Shown: positions 51,893 to 59,860 of the stretch, in pieces
Position numbering within the stretch: the stretch's first letter is position 1
Layout: every line of letters starts with the position of its first letter
NCBI GenBank assembly: GCA_963827705.1
Contig: CAWHBN010000013.1
Span: forward strand, 124,001 to 188,000
Reading direction: 5' to 3'
DNA from: JACDAN01 sp963827705
GTDB lineage: Bacteria; Actinomycetota; Thermoleophilia; Gaiellales; Gaiellaceae
Length of the DNA stretch: 64,000 nucleotides
Translations under genes and position numbers: made by a program
Notes under the pieces: generated by a model
What the model was told of the DNA's origin: nothing
Databases searched by the model: none
The model's input: the letters and a program-made list of their open reading frames with translations, nothing else

Positions 51893-52807
51893 TTAGCGGG
51901 CAGTTTGCGCCAATCCGATCCCGCAGAGCACGATCGCAGCGCCCACGAGCTGGACCGTGTCGAGCTCCTCCTGCAGCCATGCGTAGGCGATCACCGTGCC
52001 CGCAACGGGCTCGAACATGGCCAGGATCCCGGCGCGGGTCGGGCTGACGTGCCTGAGCGCGGCGACGAGCAGGCCGAACGGCACGATCGTCCCGAGGACG
52101 ACCATCCACGCCATCAAGAGCCAGACCGGCAGCTCGTAGGACTCGAGGCGGCCGAGCAGTGACACGCTGTCGTCGAGCAGGTCCCACGGAAAGCTCGTCC
52201 ACGGCTGCACGACGGCCCAGAAGAGAGCGGCGAAGAGGAACCCGTAGGCGAGCAGCGAGGACGACGTGCGGCGGCGGATCCCTCGATCGGCCATGAGGAT
52301 GTAGAGCGCGAAGGTGATGGCCGCGCCGATGGACGCGAGGACGCCGATCCCGTCCAGCACGAGGCCCTGCCAGAGCTGGAGGAGGAGCGCGAGGCCGGCG
52401 ATCGCGAGGGCCAGCGCGGCCCAGATCCGCCGGCGCACGGGCTCGTGGAGGACGTACCGCGCGTAGAGCGCGACGAGCACAGGCGCGACGTACTGGATCA
52501 GCAGCGCGATGCCGATCTCGAGGCGCTCGATCGCGACGAAGTAGAACCAGGCGACGAATGCGAGGCCGGCGACGCCGAAGACGGCGAGAAACGGCAGCTC
52601 GCGGAGAGTCACTCGAAGGGTCGAGCGCCGCCAGACGAGCAGGACGGCGAAGAGGAGCAGGAACGCTCCGGTGGCGCGCACCTCGGTCAGCCGCTCAGAG
52701 CTGACGCCTCCCGACTGGAGGATGACCTTCGAGACGGCGCCGTTGAGCGCCCAGAGCGTCGCCGCCGTGAGCACCATCGCGTACCCCAGCGCGGGCCGGC
52801 GGGTCAC
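51893..52807 (-). CDS. EamA/DMT-family transporter
   Basis: 304 residues with ten predicted membrane helices in two EamA repeats (ALGYAMVLTAATLWALNGAVSK... and LASIGAAITFALYILMADRG...). The usual ends are present: LRHVSPTRAGILAMFEPVAGTVIAYAWLQEEL, QLVGAAIVLCGIGLAQ. Members export metabolites or amino acids; the substrate cannot be read. GTG 52807 lies 6 bases after TAGGCT (minus strand), consistent with leaderless expression. Confidence 0.9.
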   Translation of the reverse strand: MTRRPALGYAMVLTAATLWALNGAVSKVILQSGGVSSERLTEVRATGAFLLLFAVLLVWRRSTLRVTLRELPFLAVFGVAGLAFVAWFYFVAIERLEIGIALLIQYVAPVLVALYARYVLHEPVRRRIWAALALAIAGLALLLQLWQGLVLDGIGVLASIGAAITFALYILMADRGIRRRTSSSLLAYGFLFAALFWAVVQPWTSFPWDLLDDSVSLLGRLESYELPVWLLMAWMVVLGTIVPFGLLVAALRHVSPTRAGILAMFEPVAGTVIAYAWLQEELDTVQLVGAAIVLCGIGLAQTAR

Positions 52808-52848
52808 GCGGCGAGCCTATCCAGGCATCGGCTCTACACTGAGACGGC

Positions 52849-52922
52849 CGGGACGTGGCGCAGCCTGGTAGCGCGCCCGCTTTGGGAGCGGGAGGCCGCC
52901 GGTTCGAATCCGGCCGTCCCGA
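52849..52922 (+). tRNA. tRNA-Pro (anticodon TGG)
   Basis: Acceptor CGGGACG (52849-52855) pairs with CGTCCCG (52915-52921), discriminator A. D-arm GCGCAGCCTGGTAGCGC, anticodon stem CCCGC/GCGGG around loop TTTGGGA, and T-arm with GGTTCGAATCC are all complete. CCA is not encoded. Confidence 0.97.
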
Positions 52923-53306
52923 CTAGTCTGCTTCGGTCCGCTCCCAGAAGACGACGACGAAGAAGGGCATACCGCCGCTTCTCGTCTCGCCGACGCGGTA
53001 CTCGCAGGAGAGCGCTGTGCCGTCCTTGCGCCTCAGCTCCGCTGTCCCGTTGTGAAGGTCGCCGCGCGCCATCAGATCCATGGTCGTCTCGAGGTGTGCA
53101 CGATCGAACACGAGCGCTGCTGCTCCGCCCGCGAGAAGCTCATCGCGCGTGTAGCCGGAGAGCTTGCAGGCGAGCCGGTTCGCGGCGAGATACCTGCCCT
53201 CTTCGTCCAGGACGATCGCCCCGACGGGCCCGTGCTCGAGCGCTTCTCCGAGGAGCGTCTCCTGGACCAGGTCTTGCTGGAGGGGGGCGAGCTGCGGGAC
53301 CGACAT
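52923..53306 (-). CDS. single PAS-domain protein
   Basis: 127 residues consisting of one PAS domain: GPVGAIVLDEEGRYLAANRLACKLSGYTRDELL, then LRRKDGTALSCEYRV and GGMPFFVVVFWER. No output domain follows, so it probably acts by binding another protein. The stop codon abuts the tRNA-Pro 3' end on the other strand. Confidence 0.8.
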   Translation of the reverse strand: MSVPQLAPLQQDLVQETLLGEALEHGPVGAIVLDEEGRYLAANRLACKLSGYTRDELLAGGAAALVFDRAHLETTMDLMARGDLHNGTAELRRKDGTALSCEYRVGETRSGGMPFFVVVFWERTEAD

Positions 53307-53359
53307 CGCTACGGTGAACGCTGGCAGGCCGGGCGGTGGATTTCAATAGGCCGACCGGC

Positions 53360-54055
53360 CTATCTTGTGCCGGCGGGGTTTACGTTCTCCTCATCGGCGA
53401 GGAACCGGAAGAAGAAGATCGAGAAGACGGCGAAGAAGACGATCGCCTGCTCCATCGCCATCGTCACGCCTGCGAGCTGCTGGTCTGCGTGCGCACCGAG
53501 CCCCCAGAGCCCGCCCCCCTCGATGTAATAGTCGTAGGCCGCGTCGGGCGCGAGGGCCAGTAGCAGCCCGATGGGGCTCGCGAGGATGAACGCGAGGAAC
53601 AGGTAGAGCGCACGGGCGGCGTTCGAGAGGTGGTGCGGCGCGTCCTGGAGGACCGGCCACCAGAGCAGCGCCCCGGCGCCGAGGTACATGACGTGCTCCA
53701 GGTGAAGCAGGGTCGCCGGGTGCTCGAGTGCGCTGTCGTAGGCGGCCGGCAGGTGCCACGCGAAGTAGACGAGGAGCCAGAGGCCGAGCGCGACCGGCGG
53801 CCGGGTCAGCAGCCGGACGGCACCGATCCGCCCAAGCCGCTCGCCGACGGAGGGCGGAACGCCAAGGACGAGGAGGGCCGGCGCCCACTCGGCGAGGATG
53901 ACGTTCTGGAGCAGGTGCATCGAGAGCAGGTGGTAGCTCAGCGCCTCGAGCGGTGTCACCGCAGTGGCGAGGAGCAGCAGGCAGCCGGCGGCGAAGACGG
54001 CGACGCGCCACCGCTCGACCCGCTCGCCGCGGGTGGCGAGCACATAGGCGAGCAC
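53360..54055 (-). CDS. cytochrome c oxidase assembly factor CtaG-like (caa3_CtaG) membrane protein
   Basis: At least 231 residues with about six or seven helices. The family motifs are SYHLLSMHLLQNVILAEWAPALLVLG, FAWHLPAAYDSAL and HLEHVMYLGAGALLWWPVL, whose histidines are conserved. Homologues normally begin about 20 residues earlier with a DPYSWTxHPE segment, and that segment is encoded in frame here (PDPYSWTVHPEATLGVAAL). However, the only candidate initiator before it is ATC at 54121; the first standard codon is GTG 54055. Confidence 0.82.
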   Translation of the reverse strand: MLAYVLATRGERVERWRVAVFAAGCLLLLATAVTPLEALSYHLLSMHLLQNVILAEWAPALLVLGVPPSVGERLGRIGAVRLLTRPPVALGLWLLVYFAWHLPAAYDSALEHPATLLHLEHVMYLGAGALLWWPVLQDAPHHLSNAARALYLFLAFILASPIGLLLALAPDAAYDYYIEGGGLWGLGAHADQQLAGVTMAMEQAIVFFAVFSIFFFRFLADEENVNPAGTR

Positions 54056-54142
54056 GAGCGCTGCGACGCCGAGCGTCGCCTCCGGGTGAACGGTCCAGGA
54101 GTAGGGATCGGGGCGAGAGATCGAGCGCTACGCTAGTCCGGC

Positions 54143-54213
54143 GCGGGCGTAGCTCAATGGTAGAGCCCTAGCCTTCCAAGCTAGTTACGCGGGTTCGATT
54201 CCCGCCGCCCGCT
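54143..54213 (+). tRNA. tRNA-Gly (anticodon TCC)
   Basis: Acceptor GCGGGCG (54143-54149) pairs with CGCCCGC (54206-54212), discriminator T. D-arm GCTCAATGGTAGAGC, anticodon loop CTTCCAA and T-arm GGGTTCGATTCCC are typical. Confidence 0.97.
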
Positions 54214-54215
54214 TC

Positions 54216-54680
54216 CTACGGGCCTTCGGGAAGCTCGACGCGCTCGATTGCGACCGGGCTTTCCGGGCGGTCGTTCTCGTCTCGCTCGGCCTCACAGATC
54301 CGGTCGACGACGTCCATCCCGGACGTGACCTTGCCGAAGACCGTGTGCTTCCCGTCCAGCCACGGTGTCGCCTCGGCGGTGACGATGAAGAACTGGCTTC
54401 CATTCGTGTTCGGTCCGGCGTTCGCCATCGCGAGCGCGCCGCGGACGACTCGGTGCTCGTTGAACTCGTCCTCGAACTCGTACCCCGGGCCGCCCGTCCC
54501 GGTTCCGGTCGGATCGCCGCCCTGGATCATGAAGTCGGGGATCACCCGGTGGAAGATCACGCCCTCGTAGAAGCCGTCGCGGGCGAGCTTCACGAAGTTC
54601 TCGACGGTCTTCGGCGCTTCGTTCGGATAGAGCTCGAGCTCGATCGCTCCTTCGCTCGTGTGGAGGACCGCCTGCCTCAT
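54216..54680 (-). CDS. peptidyl-prolyl cis-trans isomerase, cyclophilin type
   Basis: 154 residues with the cyclophilin signature: TSEGAIELELYPNEAPKTVENF, GFYEGVIFHRVIPDFMIQGGDPTGTGTGGPGYEFEDEF, ALAMANAGPNTNGSQFFI and LDGKHTVFGKV. The catalytic Arg (FHRV), Phe and Gln (FMIQ) are present. There is no signal peptide, so it is cytoplasmic. ATG 54680 overlaps the stop of the upstream hypothetical gene. Confidence 0.93.
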   Translation of the reverse strand: MRQAVLHTSEGAIELELYPNEAPKTVENFVKLARDGFYEGVIFHRVIPDFMIQGGDPTGTGTGGPGYEFEDEFNEHRVVRGALAMANAGPNTNGSQFFIVTAEATPWLDGKHTVFGKVTSGMDVVDRICEAERDENDRPESPVAIERVELPEGP

Positions 54681-54970
54681 TGGATGGTGTCCGCCAGGGG
54701 CTCGAGCGCTCCGGCCGTCGGCTCGAGGTCGCCGGACGCGAGCCTGTCTGCAACCTGCCGGACGAGCGCTCGCGCCTCGCTCTCCTGCTCGGGGGCGAGG
54801 ACCGTGTTCACCGACGCGGCCACCTGGCCGTCCTCGACGAGCTCGATCGCAACCGTGTCGATCTCGCGCCGAGGCACATAGGAGTCGTCGAGCACACCGA
54901 CCCGGACGAGAAAGACCCGGCCGTCCGGCAGCTCGGCCTCCTGCTCGATCGGCGTCCCTCGAAGGCTCAT
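54677..54970 (-). CDS. hypothetical protein co-translated with the cyclophilin
   Basis: 97 residues from ATG 54970 (an ATG six codons earlier, 54988, is also in frame): RGTPIEQEAELPDGRVFLVRVGVLDDSYVPRREID, then VAIELVEDGQVAASVNTVL and a helical end. The protein is soluble and acidic, with alternating strand patterns. It overlaps the cyclophilin start by 4 bases (ATGA). No family is recognised. Confidence 0.6.
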   Translation of the reverse strand: MSLRGTPIEQEAELPDGRVFLVRVGVLDDSYVPRREIDTVAIELVEDGQVAASVNTVLAPEQESEARALVRQVADRLASGDLEPTAGALEPLADTIQ

Positions 54971-55033
54971 GCCGTTGCATTTCACCATGCCGGGACCGAC
55001 CGAAACGTCCGACCGTCCCGCAATCCTTGCGCG

Positions 55034-56104
55034 GTGCCATCCGACGAGCGGATCGTCCGCATTCGCCCGACCACGGTCCTCGCCGTTCTCGGGCTCACCT
55101 TTGGCTTTCTCCTCCTGCTCTACATCACCTGGATCTCGCGCCAGGTGCTCACCTGGGTCATCGTCGCGATCTTCCTGACGCTGGCGCTGAACCCCGCCGT
55201 GGAGGCATTCGAGCGGCGCGGGTTGCGCCGTGGGCTCGCGACGGCACTCACCTCGCTGCTCGCGCTCGGCGTGATGGTCGCAGCCGGCTCGCTCTTCATC
55301 CCGACGCTCGTCAACGAGGCGACGGGATTTGCGGACGAGCTGCCGGAGTACGTCAACGACGTCTCGGAAGGGCGGGGGCCGCTCGGCGAGCTCGTCGAAC
55401 GCTACGAGATCGACGAGCGGGTGCGTGACGCCGTCCAGGGCGGCGACGCGTCGAGCGTCCTCGGCCTCTCGGACACCGCGCTCGCGATCACCCAGAGCGT
55501 GATCACGTTCATCGTCGCCGTGGTCACGATCGCGTTCATGACGTTCTTCATGCTGCTGGAGGGGCCGCGCTGGATGGAGCGCTTCTACGGGCTCCTGCCG
55601 GAGAGCTCACGAGAGACCTGGCGCGGGATCGGGCGCGACATCTACGGCACGGTCGGCGGGTACGTCACCGGGAACCTGCTGATCAGCGTGATCGCGGGAG
55701 TCAGCTCGACGATCGTCCTACTGATCCTCGACGTGCCGTACGCCGTGGCGCTCGGCCTGCTGGTCGCGATCCTCGACCTGATCCCTCTCGCCGGCGCGAC
55801 GCTGGCGGCGATCATCGTCACGACCGTCGCGTTCCTGACGTCGATCCCGGCGGGAATCATCGTGCTCGCCTTCATGATCGTCTACCAGCAGGTCGAGAAC
55901 CACCTCCTCCAGCCGCTCGTCTACAGCCGGACGGTGCAGCTCTCGCCTCTGGCGATCCTGATCGCCGTGCTGATCGGCGCGAAGATCGCGGGCATCCTCG
56001 GGGCCCTCGCCGCCATTCCGGTCGCAGGGACGATCCAAGTCCTGCTCCTGGCCTGGCTCCGCGCCCGGCGCGAACGCGGTTCGCGCGAGGCTGCACCCGT
56101 TTAG
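55034..56104 (+). CDS. AI-2E family transporter (PerM/YdiK-like)
   Basis: 356 residues from GTG 55034. Two N-terminal helices (VLAVLGLTFGFLLLLYIT; VLTWVIVAIFLTLALNPAVE) are followed by a soluble segment (about 85-150) and C-terminal helices with the family motifs VGGYVTGNLLISVIAG, LLVAILDLIPLAGATLAAI and LVYSRTVQLSPLAILIAVLIGAKIAGILGALAAIPVAG. Members export autoinducer-2 or ions; the substrate is unknown. The longer open frame upstream is a shadow of the divergent gene. Confidence 0.88.
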   Translation: MPSDERIVRIRPTTVLAVLGLTFGFLLLLYITWISRQVLTWVIVAIFLTLALNPAVEAFERRGLRRGLATALTSLLALGVMVAAGSLFIPTLVNEATGFADELPEYVNDVSEGRGPLGELVERYEIDERVRDAVQGGDASSVLGLSDTALAITQSVITFIVAVVTIAFMTFFMLLEGPRWMERFYGLLPESSRETWRGIGRDIYGTVGGYVTGNLLISVIAGVSSTIVLLILDVPYAVALGLLVAILDLIPLAGATLAAIIVTTVAFLTSIPAGIIVLAFMIVYQQVENHLLQPLVYSRTVQLSPLAILIAVLIGAKIAGILGALAAIPVAGTIQVLLLAWLRARRERGSREAAPV

Positions 56105-56124
56105 AGGGCGGCACGATCCCTCGT

Positions 56125-56724
56125 GTGAGTGTCGCCCTCCCGGCGGCGCGGGCCGATGTCGAGGGCATGCGGAGGGGTCTGGCACTGGCGGCCACCGTTC
56201 TTGCGCTTACATCCGCCCTCGCGGTCGGACGGGGCGAGGCTGCCGTCTCCCAGGGAGTCGCCGCGCCGCAGCGAAGCGGTACCCGTACAGCGATGGCTGC
56301 GCTCGAAAGCTCGGTCGTCGCGCGGATGAACGCCGTGCGAAGCTCTCACGGGCTTCGGCCGCTCCGCATGAGCCGGCGCCTCCGCACGGCGGCGGTCTTC
56401 CATTCGAAAGACATGGGCCACCGCGGGTACTTCGAGCACGACTCGCTCACAGGCACTCCGTTCTGGCGCCGGATCGAGCGCTTCTATCCCTCCCGGGGCT
56501 TCACCTCCTGGACCGTCGGCGAGAACCTGTTCTGGGGCAGCGCCACGTACGACGCCACGTTTGCGGTCCGCAGGTGGATGGAGAGCCCGTCGCACCGCCA
56601 GAACATTCTGTCGCGCGACTGGCGCGAGGTGGGGATTGGCGCCGTCTTCTTCCGGCGCGCTCCTGGCGCGTTCGGTGGCCGGCCGGTCACGATCGTGACC
56701 GCCGATTTCGGGCTCCCGCGCTAG
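56125..56724 (+). CDS. exported CAP-superfamily protein
   Basis: Up to 199 residues from GTG 56125, though ATG 56167 directly before a signal peptide (MRRGLALAATVLALTSALA) may be the true start. CAP motifs: ESSVVARMNAVRSSHGLRPLRMSRRLRTAAVFHSKDM, YFEHDSLTGTPFWRRI, VGENLFWG, WMESPSHRQNIL and VGIGAVFF. Related in architecture to the CAP protein at 51325. Confidence 0.85.
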   Translation: MSVALPAARADVEGMRRGLALAATVLALTSALAVGRGEAAVSQGVAAPQRSGTRTAMAALESSVVARMNAVRSSHGLRPLRMSRRLRTAAVFHSKDMGHRGYFEHDSLTGTPFWRRIERFYPSRGFTSWTVGENLFWGSATYDATFAVRRWMESPSHRQNILSRDWREVGIGAVFFRRAPGAFGGRPVTIVTADFGLPR

Positions 56725-56765
56725 CTTCACGTTTGCCGCTCGCCGGGCGGGGAAGGTGAAGCGCC

Positions 56766-57038
56766 ATGGACACCTGGATCATCGTGCTGATCGTGATCGC
56801 CGCGATCGTCGTGCTCGCCGTCGTGCTGTTCGGCGGCCGCCGCGCCCGCGAGCGGAAGCTCGAGGAGCGTCGGTCGGAGGCCCATGACCTTCGGCGTGGC
56901 GCAGAGGAGCAGGCGGAGGAGGCCAAGCAGCGCGAGGCGGACGCGCAGGAGCAGGCCGACCGGGCGCGCCGTGAGCGCGAGGCGGCCGAAGCGAGAGCGC
57001 AGCGCGCAGACGAGCTCGACCCCGACGTCGACACGTAA
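56766..57038 (+). CDS. small membrane-anchored coiled-coil protein
   Basis: 90 residues: one N-terminal membrane helix (WIIVLIVIAAIVVLAVVLFG) followed by a continuous charged heptad-rich helix (RARERKLEERRSEAHDLRR...AAEARAQRADEL). ATG 56766 has a GGGGAAGG-type site upstream. Proteins of this shape are common in actinobacteria, with no known function. Confidence 0.65.
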   Translation: MDTWIIVLIVIAAIVVLAVVLFGGRRARERKLEERRSEAHDLRRGAEEQAEEAKQREADAQEQADRARREREAAEARAQRADELDPDVDT

Positions 57039-57153
57039 GCCCGGCGTAGCGCACGCGCCGCCCGGCGTTTAGGCTGCGCTCGCCGCCCGGCCCGCTCTGC
57101 GGCACGTCCGGCTCGGCAGGAAGCGATCGCTACGACGACCGGGAGGTGTACTG

Positions 57154-57768
57154 ATGAGAGGGAGAAGGATCTGGGCGATCGGAGGCTTCGTCGCCGGCGT
57201 TGTGCTGATCCTGTTCGGCGCCGCCGCGCTCTATCTGGGCGCGACCTCGTACCAGCTCGTTCGCGACGAGCTCAGCCAAGAGAAGATCGTCGGCGGAGAG
57301 GACATGTCCCCGGAAGCGATCGCCGCCGGAGTCGAGGAAGCCGGGCTCGAAGACGTCGACCTCCCGGACTGCAACGTCGTCGACGAGGAGATCGACACGG
57401 GCGAGGAGGCGCGCTGCTTTTCGGAGTACATGCGCGTTCACGCACTCGAGGCGACCGGTGGCCTGACCTACGCGGAGATGGGCCGCTTCCAGTCCGCCGC
57501 CAACCCCGGCGACGCGGCCGGTACGAACGACGAGGCCGCTGCTGCCAAGGACGAGGAGGGAAACCCGGTCTCGAACGGCCAGCGGAACATCTGGATCAAC
57601 GAGACCGCTCTCGCGACCGCGCTCAACGTCTCGTATATGGCCGAGCAGCTCGCGCTGTTCGGGATCGTCGTCGGGATCGCGCTCGTCATCACGGGGATCG
57701 GGCTGATCGTGGTCGCCTACGCCGTGTTCGTGCGCGGGCCGAGCGAGGAGGCGCCGGCCGCGGCGTAG
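57154..57768 (+). CDS. two-helix membrane protein, hypothetical
   Basis: 204 residues: helix 1 (WAIGGFVAGVVLILFGAAALYLG), an extracytoplasmic domain of about 130 residues with a Cys pair (LPDCNVV...EARCFSEYMRVHALEATGGLTYAEMGRF), then helix 2 (LFGIVVGIALVITGIGLIVVAYAVF). The middle domain has no recognised motif. ATG 57154 follows GGGAGGTGTACTG. It may assemble with the preceding membrane coiled-coil protein, by proximity only. Confidence 0.65.
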   Translation: MRGRRIWAIGGFVAGVVLILFGAAALYLGATSYQLVRDELSQEKIVGGEDMSPEAIAAGVEEAGLEDVDLPDCNVVDEEIDTGEEARCFSEYMRVHALEATGGLTYAEMGRFQSAANPGDAAGTNDEAAAAKDEEGNPVSNGQRNIWINETALATALNVSYMAEQLALFGIVVGIALVITGIGLIVVAYAVFVRGPSEEAPAAA

Positions 57769-57889
57769 GGCCTGGTCACCCGCTCGGCGAGCGACGCGTC
57801 CCCAACCCTCCTCGAATCTCCGAAACATCGAAGCGCTACGGTCTCGATGTGATGTACGGGGGCTCGGAGTCCCGGCGGGGAGGATCACC

Positions 57890-58768
57890 GTGAGCCCGGT
57901 CGAGGTCCGCGACCTCGGCGAGCCCGAGGCGGTGGTGACCTATCCGCTGGGTGCGAGCCACCAGGTGCGCCTGGCCGGAACGGTCGTCACCCGCCATGTC
58001 CTGCAGCCAGGCTGGAGCTGGGAGGCATACGCCCAGCCGGAGGTCGGCACCGCGTCGTGCGAGCTGTACCACCGCGGTGTGGTCCTCAGGGGACGGATGG
58101 GCATCCGGACCGACGAAGGCGAGGAGGTGGTCATCGGGCCCAACCAGGTGTTCGACCTGCCACCCGGCCACGTGACCTGGGTGGAGGGCGACGAGGAGCT
58201 GGTGATGGTCGACTGGGCCGGGGGCGCTGGATTCGACACGCAGCCGGGCGAGGGCGAACGCGTGATGGCCACCATCCTGTTTACCGACATCGTCGACTCC
58301 ACGGCTCACGCGCGAAAGAAGGGTGACGCAGCCTGGAAGCGCACCGTGACGATGCACGAGGACGTCGTCCGCACCGTGCTGGTCCGCTTCGGCGGACGGG
58401 AGGTCGAGACCGCGGGGGATTCGTTTCTCATCGTGTTCGACGGCGCCGAGCGCGCGATCCGCTGCGGACTGGAGCTCGTTGAGGCTCTGGCGGCAATCGG
58501 GGTCCCCATCCGCGTCGGCATTCACAGCGGCGAGGTGGCACTGTCCGGCGAACGTGTCCGGGGTGTGGCGGTCCACGCTGCAGCTCGCATCGTGGCCGAG
58601 GCGGATTCGGCCGAGGTGCTCGTGTCCAGCACCACGCGCGACCTCGCCGAGGGCGCTGCAGGGCTGGCGTTCACGTCGCGCGGGCGATACCGCCTCAAGG
58701 GTCTGGAGCGGGAGCACGAGTTGTTCGCCGCGGGATCATCCTCCGGGTACTCCGTTCCGCTTGCCTAA
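57890..58768 (+). CDS. cupin-fused class III adenylate/guanylate cyclase
   Basis: 292 residues from GTG 57890, preceded by GGGGAGGATCACC. Residues about 20-115 form a cupin (RHVLQPGWSWEAYAQPEV; FDLPPGHVTWVEGDEELVMVDW). Residues about 125-280 are a cyclase homology domain with metal aspartates in ILFTDIVDST and ETAGDSFLIVF and a GVAVHAAARI motif. The cupin may sense a small ligand. The last codons (SVPLA, stop) lie inside a direct repeat of the tRNA-Arg 3' flank, so the C-terminus may have been shaped by recombination. Confidence 0.85.
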   Translation: MSPVEVRDLGEPEAVVTYPLGASHQVRLAGTVVTRHVLQPGWSWEAYAQPEVGTASCELYHRGVVLRGRMGIRTDEGEEVVIGPNQVFDLPPGHVTWVEGDEELVMVDWAGGAGFDTQPGEGERVMATILFTDIVDSTAHARKKGDAAWKRTVTMHEDVVRTVLVRFGGREVETAGDSFLIVFDGAERAIRCGLELVEALAAIGVPIRVGIHSGEVALSGERVRGVAVHAAARIVAEADSAEVLVSSTTRDLAEGAAGLAFTSRGRYRLKGLEREHELFAAGSSSGYSVPLA

Positions 58769-58817
58769 GCGGAATCGGATCCACGACTCGGATCAGAACG
58801 CGCCGGGAGGATTCGAA
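58751..58817. repeat. direct repeat DR1, copy of tRNA-Arg 3' end and flank
   Basis: 67 bases match 59731-59798 with one substitution and one missing C. It comprises a hairpin (TTCCGCTT-GCCT-AAGCGGAA), the flank, and GGGAGGATTCGAA, the T-arm end of tRNA-Arg(TCT). An att-like remnant is the likeliest explanation. Confidence 0.75.
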
Positions 58818-59085
58818 GTAGTCCCTATTTACAGGGGTTTTCGGCGTTCCCCCGTCTGAGACAGCACGGGACGCACCGACGAGCGCTTCCGACGCCGGTT
58901 TCCCTAGCGGGGGAGTTCGCGCAGAGCAGCCACCACGCGCTTGTGCACACGGGTGCTGTGCGTGACGCAAAGACGTTGCCTTGGCGCACCTGGTCTTGAC
59001 CGCGCGGCTCTCTGCGCTGCGGGCGTGGCTGCGAGGGAACAGTAGACGGCGTTCTCCTCGCGGCGAGACCGTCGCGAGCAGACCA
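58818..59085. other. left part of the insert between repeats; no gene seen
   Basis: Starts with GTAGTCCCTATTTACAGGGG, AT-richer than its surroundings, and shares a CCCGTCTGA...ACAGCAC-like string with the sequence near 59662-59692 at the other end. No credible reading frame, and no integrase, is visible. Confidence 0.45.
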
Positions 59086-59307
59086 TCACTTGTCGCTGGC
59101 CATTTTCGGCGCAGAGATGACTGCCTGCCGCAGTGATTCCGTGTCGGCGGAGTGCTGCCACGACTCGGCCGAAGTGTGTGGAGCAGTCTTGCCGCTGCAC
59201 TCGTTCTCCTGGGTCGTCAGCGCTGGGACAGTCGGCGGCGCTGGGAGATCCGTGCCACCGCACCCCGTCACAACGAGCAGCACGAGCGCAAACCCGATCC
59301 GTCCCAC
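59086..59307 (-). CDS. small putative lipoprotein
   Basis: 73 residues from GTG 59307: an N-terminal signal (RIGFALVLLVVTGCGG) with lipobox VTGC, then a Pro/Thr-rich, low-complexity region (PAPPTVPALTTQENEC) without known domains. It lies within the insert between DR1 and DR2, so it may be cargo. Confidence 0.5.
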   Translation of the reverse strand: MGRIGFALVLLVVTGCGGTDLPAPPTVPALTTQENECSGKTAPHTSAESWQHSADTESLRQAVISAPKMASDK

Positions 59308-59381
59308 TTAAGTGCCTCTCCCCGCCTCGTGCGTTCTCGAATCGCAAGCTAGGACGCGCGAGAGCTCCCGCTAGACGCTCT

Positions 59382-59573
59382 TTAGGCCGCGTCCTCTACG
59401 ACCAGCACCGGAGCCTGATCCGCGTCGTCATCGCGGACGCGTATGACGCGGAGCGTCCGTTCGGCGTTGAGCGGGATTGTGTCTCCGGGTCGCCAGACGT
59501 AGACGCTCGTCCGGAACGAGGGCGGCTCGGCGGGGCTTCCGTCCGGGCGCTCGAGCTTGAACGTGAGTGTCAT
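59382..59573 (-). CDS. small hypothetical protein
   Basis: 63 residues from ATG 59573, chosen because GAGGAGGA lies 6 bases upstream; the frame stays open to 59645. TLTFKLERPDGSPAEPPSFR, VYVWRPGDTIPL and TLRVIRVRDDDADQAPVLVVED suggest a compact all-beta protein. It lies within the insert beside tRNA-Arg. No family recognised. Confidence 0.6.
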   Translation of the reverse strand: MTLTFKLERPDGSPAEPPSFRTSVYVWRPGDTIPLNAERTLRVIRVRDDDADQAPVLVVEDAA

Positions 59574-59730
59574 CCAGTCCTCCTCCTCGACCGGGACCGG
59601 ACGACCACGCCGAGCATAGACCCTTTTGTTCAGTCCGCTAGACAAAACGGAGGCAGGTTGTCCCGTCTGACGAATTCCTGAAACAGCACCGGGACAGCAC
59701 GCCGCGTCCGATCGTGACGATTCTGACTCC

Positions 59731-59798
59731 TCCGTTCCGCTTGCCTAAGCGGAATCGGCTCCACGACTCGGATCAGAACGCGCCCGGGAGGATTCGAA
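59731..59798. repeat. direct repeat DR2, overlapping the tRNA-Arg 3' end
   Basis: Counterpart of DR1 (58751-58817). The repeat covers the last 20 bases of tRNA-Arg(TCT) and 48 bases beyond its 3' end, including a perfect 8-bp hairpin that probably terminates the tRNA transcript. Confidence 0.75.
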
Positions 59799-59850
59799 CC
59801 TCCGACCGGCGGATTAGAAGTCCGCTGCTCTTCCACTGAGCTACGGGCGC
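59779..59850 (-). tRNA. tRNA-Arg (anticodon TCT)
   Basis: Minus-strand acceptor GCGCCCG (5' end at 59850) pairs with CGGGCGC, discriminator G. D-arm GCTCAGTGGAAGAGC, anticodon stem GCGGA/TCCGC around CTTCTAA, and T-arm GGAGGTTCGAATCCTCC complete it. Its 3' end lies in DR2. Confidence 0.95.
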
Positions 59851-59860
59851 CCGTAGCTCA
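59837..59860. repeat. 24-base perfect palindrome at the tRNA-Arg 5' end
   Basis: TGAGCTACGGGC (59837-59848) is followed by its exact complement to 59860. The right arm, on the plus strand, reads GCGCCCGTAGCTCA from 59847 and continues AAGGGTAGCGC, resembling the D-arm of a second, truncated tRNA gene head to head with tRNA-Arg. Confidence 0.7.

Noticed and set aside
58904..59347. 147-residue minus-strand frame inside the tRNA-Arg insert
   Set aside because: Arg/Ala-rich with no fold pattern; it overlaps the lipoprotein frame, which has a clear signal peptide.
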